Shown here in pieces: positions 5,790 to 6,375 of a DNA stretch of 6,375 nucleotides (position 1 is the stretch's first letter; each line of letters starts with the position of its first letter). The notes beneath the pieces were generated by a model that saw only the letters and a program-made list of their open reading frames with translations, made no database searches and was not told the origin of the DNA. This DNA comes from Acidobacteriota bacterium (lineage in GTDB: Bacteria; Acidobacteriota; Polarisedimenticolia; Gp22-AA2), in assembly GCA_016177515.1 (NCBI GenBank), contig JACOUZ010000121.1:1-6375 (forward strand), read 5' to 3'. The translations under genes were made by a program, and so were the position numbers.

Positions 5790-6375
5790 CCCCGCCTCGC
5801 AGCGTCCGCACCACATCGGCGAGGGTCTCGCGGAGGTTGATAGACGGGTGCCAGCCCGTGGCTGCGGTCAGCCGTTCGTGGCTGCCCCGGATCTCGAGCG
5901 GCTCGTCGGCCCGCACCCGCGCCGGGTCGACGACCGGGTTTGCCACGGTGCCCGTGATCTCCTCGAGCATCGAGACGAGCGTTCTCACGCTGACCGCCTG
6001 GCCGCTGCAGACGTTGTAGACCGCGCCCGGCGCGCCTCGGAGAACCAGCAGCCGGTAGGCGCGGACGACGTCACGCACGTCGGTGAAATCACGAGCGACG
6101 TCCAGGTTCCCGACCCGGACGGGCCCGCCGGCGAGGATCTGGGCAGCGAGCGACGGCACGACGAACGCCGGCGGCTGTCCCGGGCCGGTGTGGTTGAACG
6201 CGCGGGCGATGACGACGTGCAGGCCGGACAAGTCCCCGAACGCCAGGGACGCGTGCTCCTGGGCGGCCTTGGACGTGGCGTACGCGCCCTGCGGCCGGAG
6301 CTGCCGATCCTCACGGAGAGGCAGCTCGCTCGGATCGACGCCACCGTAGGCCTGGACCGACCCTGGCACAAGCAC
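5755..6375 (-). CDS. rmd: GDP-4-keto-6-deoxy-D-mannose reductase-like SDR enzyme, 5' end cut by window edge
   Basis: The visible 206 residues are the C-terminal part of an extended short-chain dehydrogenase; the N-terminal NAD(P)-binding Gly-rich motif lies beyond the right edge. The GTG at the edge is probably an internal valine, since LVPGSVQAYG corresponds to the family's strand ending in GS-x-x-x-YG. The catalytic pair is Tyr32 and Lys36 in AYATSKAAQE. IARAFNHTGPGQ (57-67), NLDVARDFTDVRDVVRAY (90-107), GAVYNVCSGQ (117-126) and IRGSHERLTAATGWHPSI (162-179) closely match bacterial Rmd proteins as I recall them. FNHTGPGQ favours Rmd over GDP-mannose 4,6-dehydratase, which usually has GPRR there. 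Rmd reduces GDP-4-keto-6-deoxy-D-mannose to GDP-D-rhamnose in the cytoplasm; a GDP-6-deoxytalose or other nucleotide-sugar product is possible. The homology should end near LADVVRTLR (about residue 193). The last 13 residues look unlike the family and overlap a different readable frame. Confidence 0.85.
   Translation of the reverse strand: MLVPGSVQAYGGVDPSELPLREDRQLRPQGAYATSKAAQEHASLAFGDLSGLHVVIARAFNHTGPGQPPAFVVPSLAAQILAGGPVRVGNLDVARDFTDVRDVVRAYRLLVLRGAPGAVYNVCSGQAVSVRTLVSMLEEITGTVANPVVDPARVRADEPLEIRGSHERLTAATGWHPSINLRETLADVVRTLRGGDTPLPCRDVPE

Noticed and set aside
4778..6019. 413-codon plus-strand open frame opposite the GT2 and reductase genes
   Set aside because: It crosses a gene boundary, has no recognisable motif, and its composition (Arg, Asp, Val, Pro, Gln-rich) is what a high-GC antisense frame gives. 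The minus strand carries clear family motifs over the same bases.

Overview
The window is part of a high-GC (by eye about two thirds G+C) bacterial surface-polysaccharide locus. All six recognisable genes lie on the minus strand and read from the right edge to the left. Spacing is tight throughout: two junctions are 4-base ATGA overlaps, two gaps are 18 and 23 bases with Shine-Dalgarno-like sequences, and one junction of about 70 bases is odd. This is best read as one operon that continues past both edges. No rRNA, tRNA, CRISPR array, insertion sequence or terminator was seen. The GC content and codon use fit many environmental or soil lineages, and I cannot name the organism.

Layout in transcription order: (1) 6375-5755, C-terminal two thirds of a short-chain dehydrogenase resembling GDP-4-keto-6-deoxy-D-mannose reductase (Rmd), cut by the right edge; (2) 5703-5789, a short out-of-frame stretch that reads like the end of a lost gene, possibly a DegT/DnrJ-type sugar aminotransferase (low confidence); (3) 5683-4751, a family-2 (GT-A) glycosyltransferase; (4) 4754-3318, a multi-pass membrane protein of the O-antigen polymerase/ligase kind; (5) 3321-2173, a GT4-type (GT-B) glycosyltransferase with a four-cysteine insert; (6) 2154-1087, a SAM-dependent methyltransferase with an N-terminal Cys-x2-Cys pair twice over; (7) 1063-1, a second GT4-type glycosyltransferase, cut by the left edge. 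That last gene has no stop inside the window but is continuously open for 354 codons.

Together the genes suggest the following pathway, which is inference. The reductase helps make a GDP-6-deoxyhexose donor such as GDP-D-rhamnose. The three glycosyltransferases build a lipid-linked oligosaccharide on the cytoplasmic face of the membrane, and the methyltransferase may modify a sugar. The membrane protein then polymerises or ligates the product on the periplasmic side. A Wzx-type flippase, a priming transferase and GDP-mannose 4,6-dehydratase are not in view and would be expected nearby if this is a Wzx/Wzy pathway.

The most unusual item is the junction at 5684-5790. There the reductase reading frame ends, another frame carries a plausible protein C-terminus, and the start of the next gene is ambiguous. 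I did not find a clearly new biological system; the rest is a fairly ordinary glycan locus.
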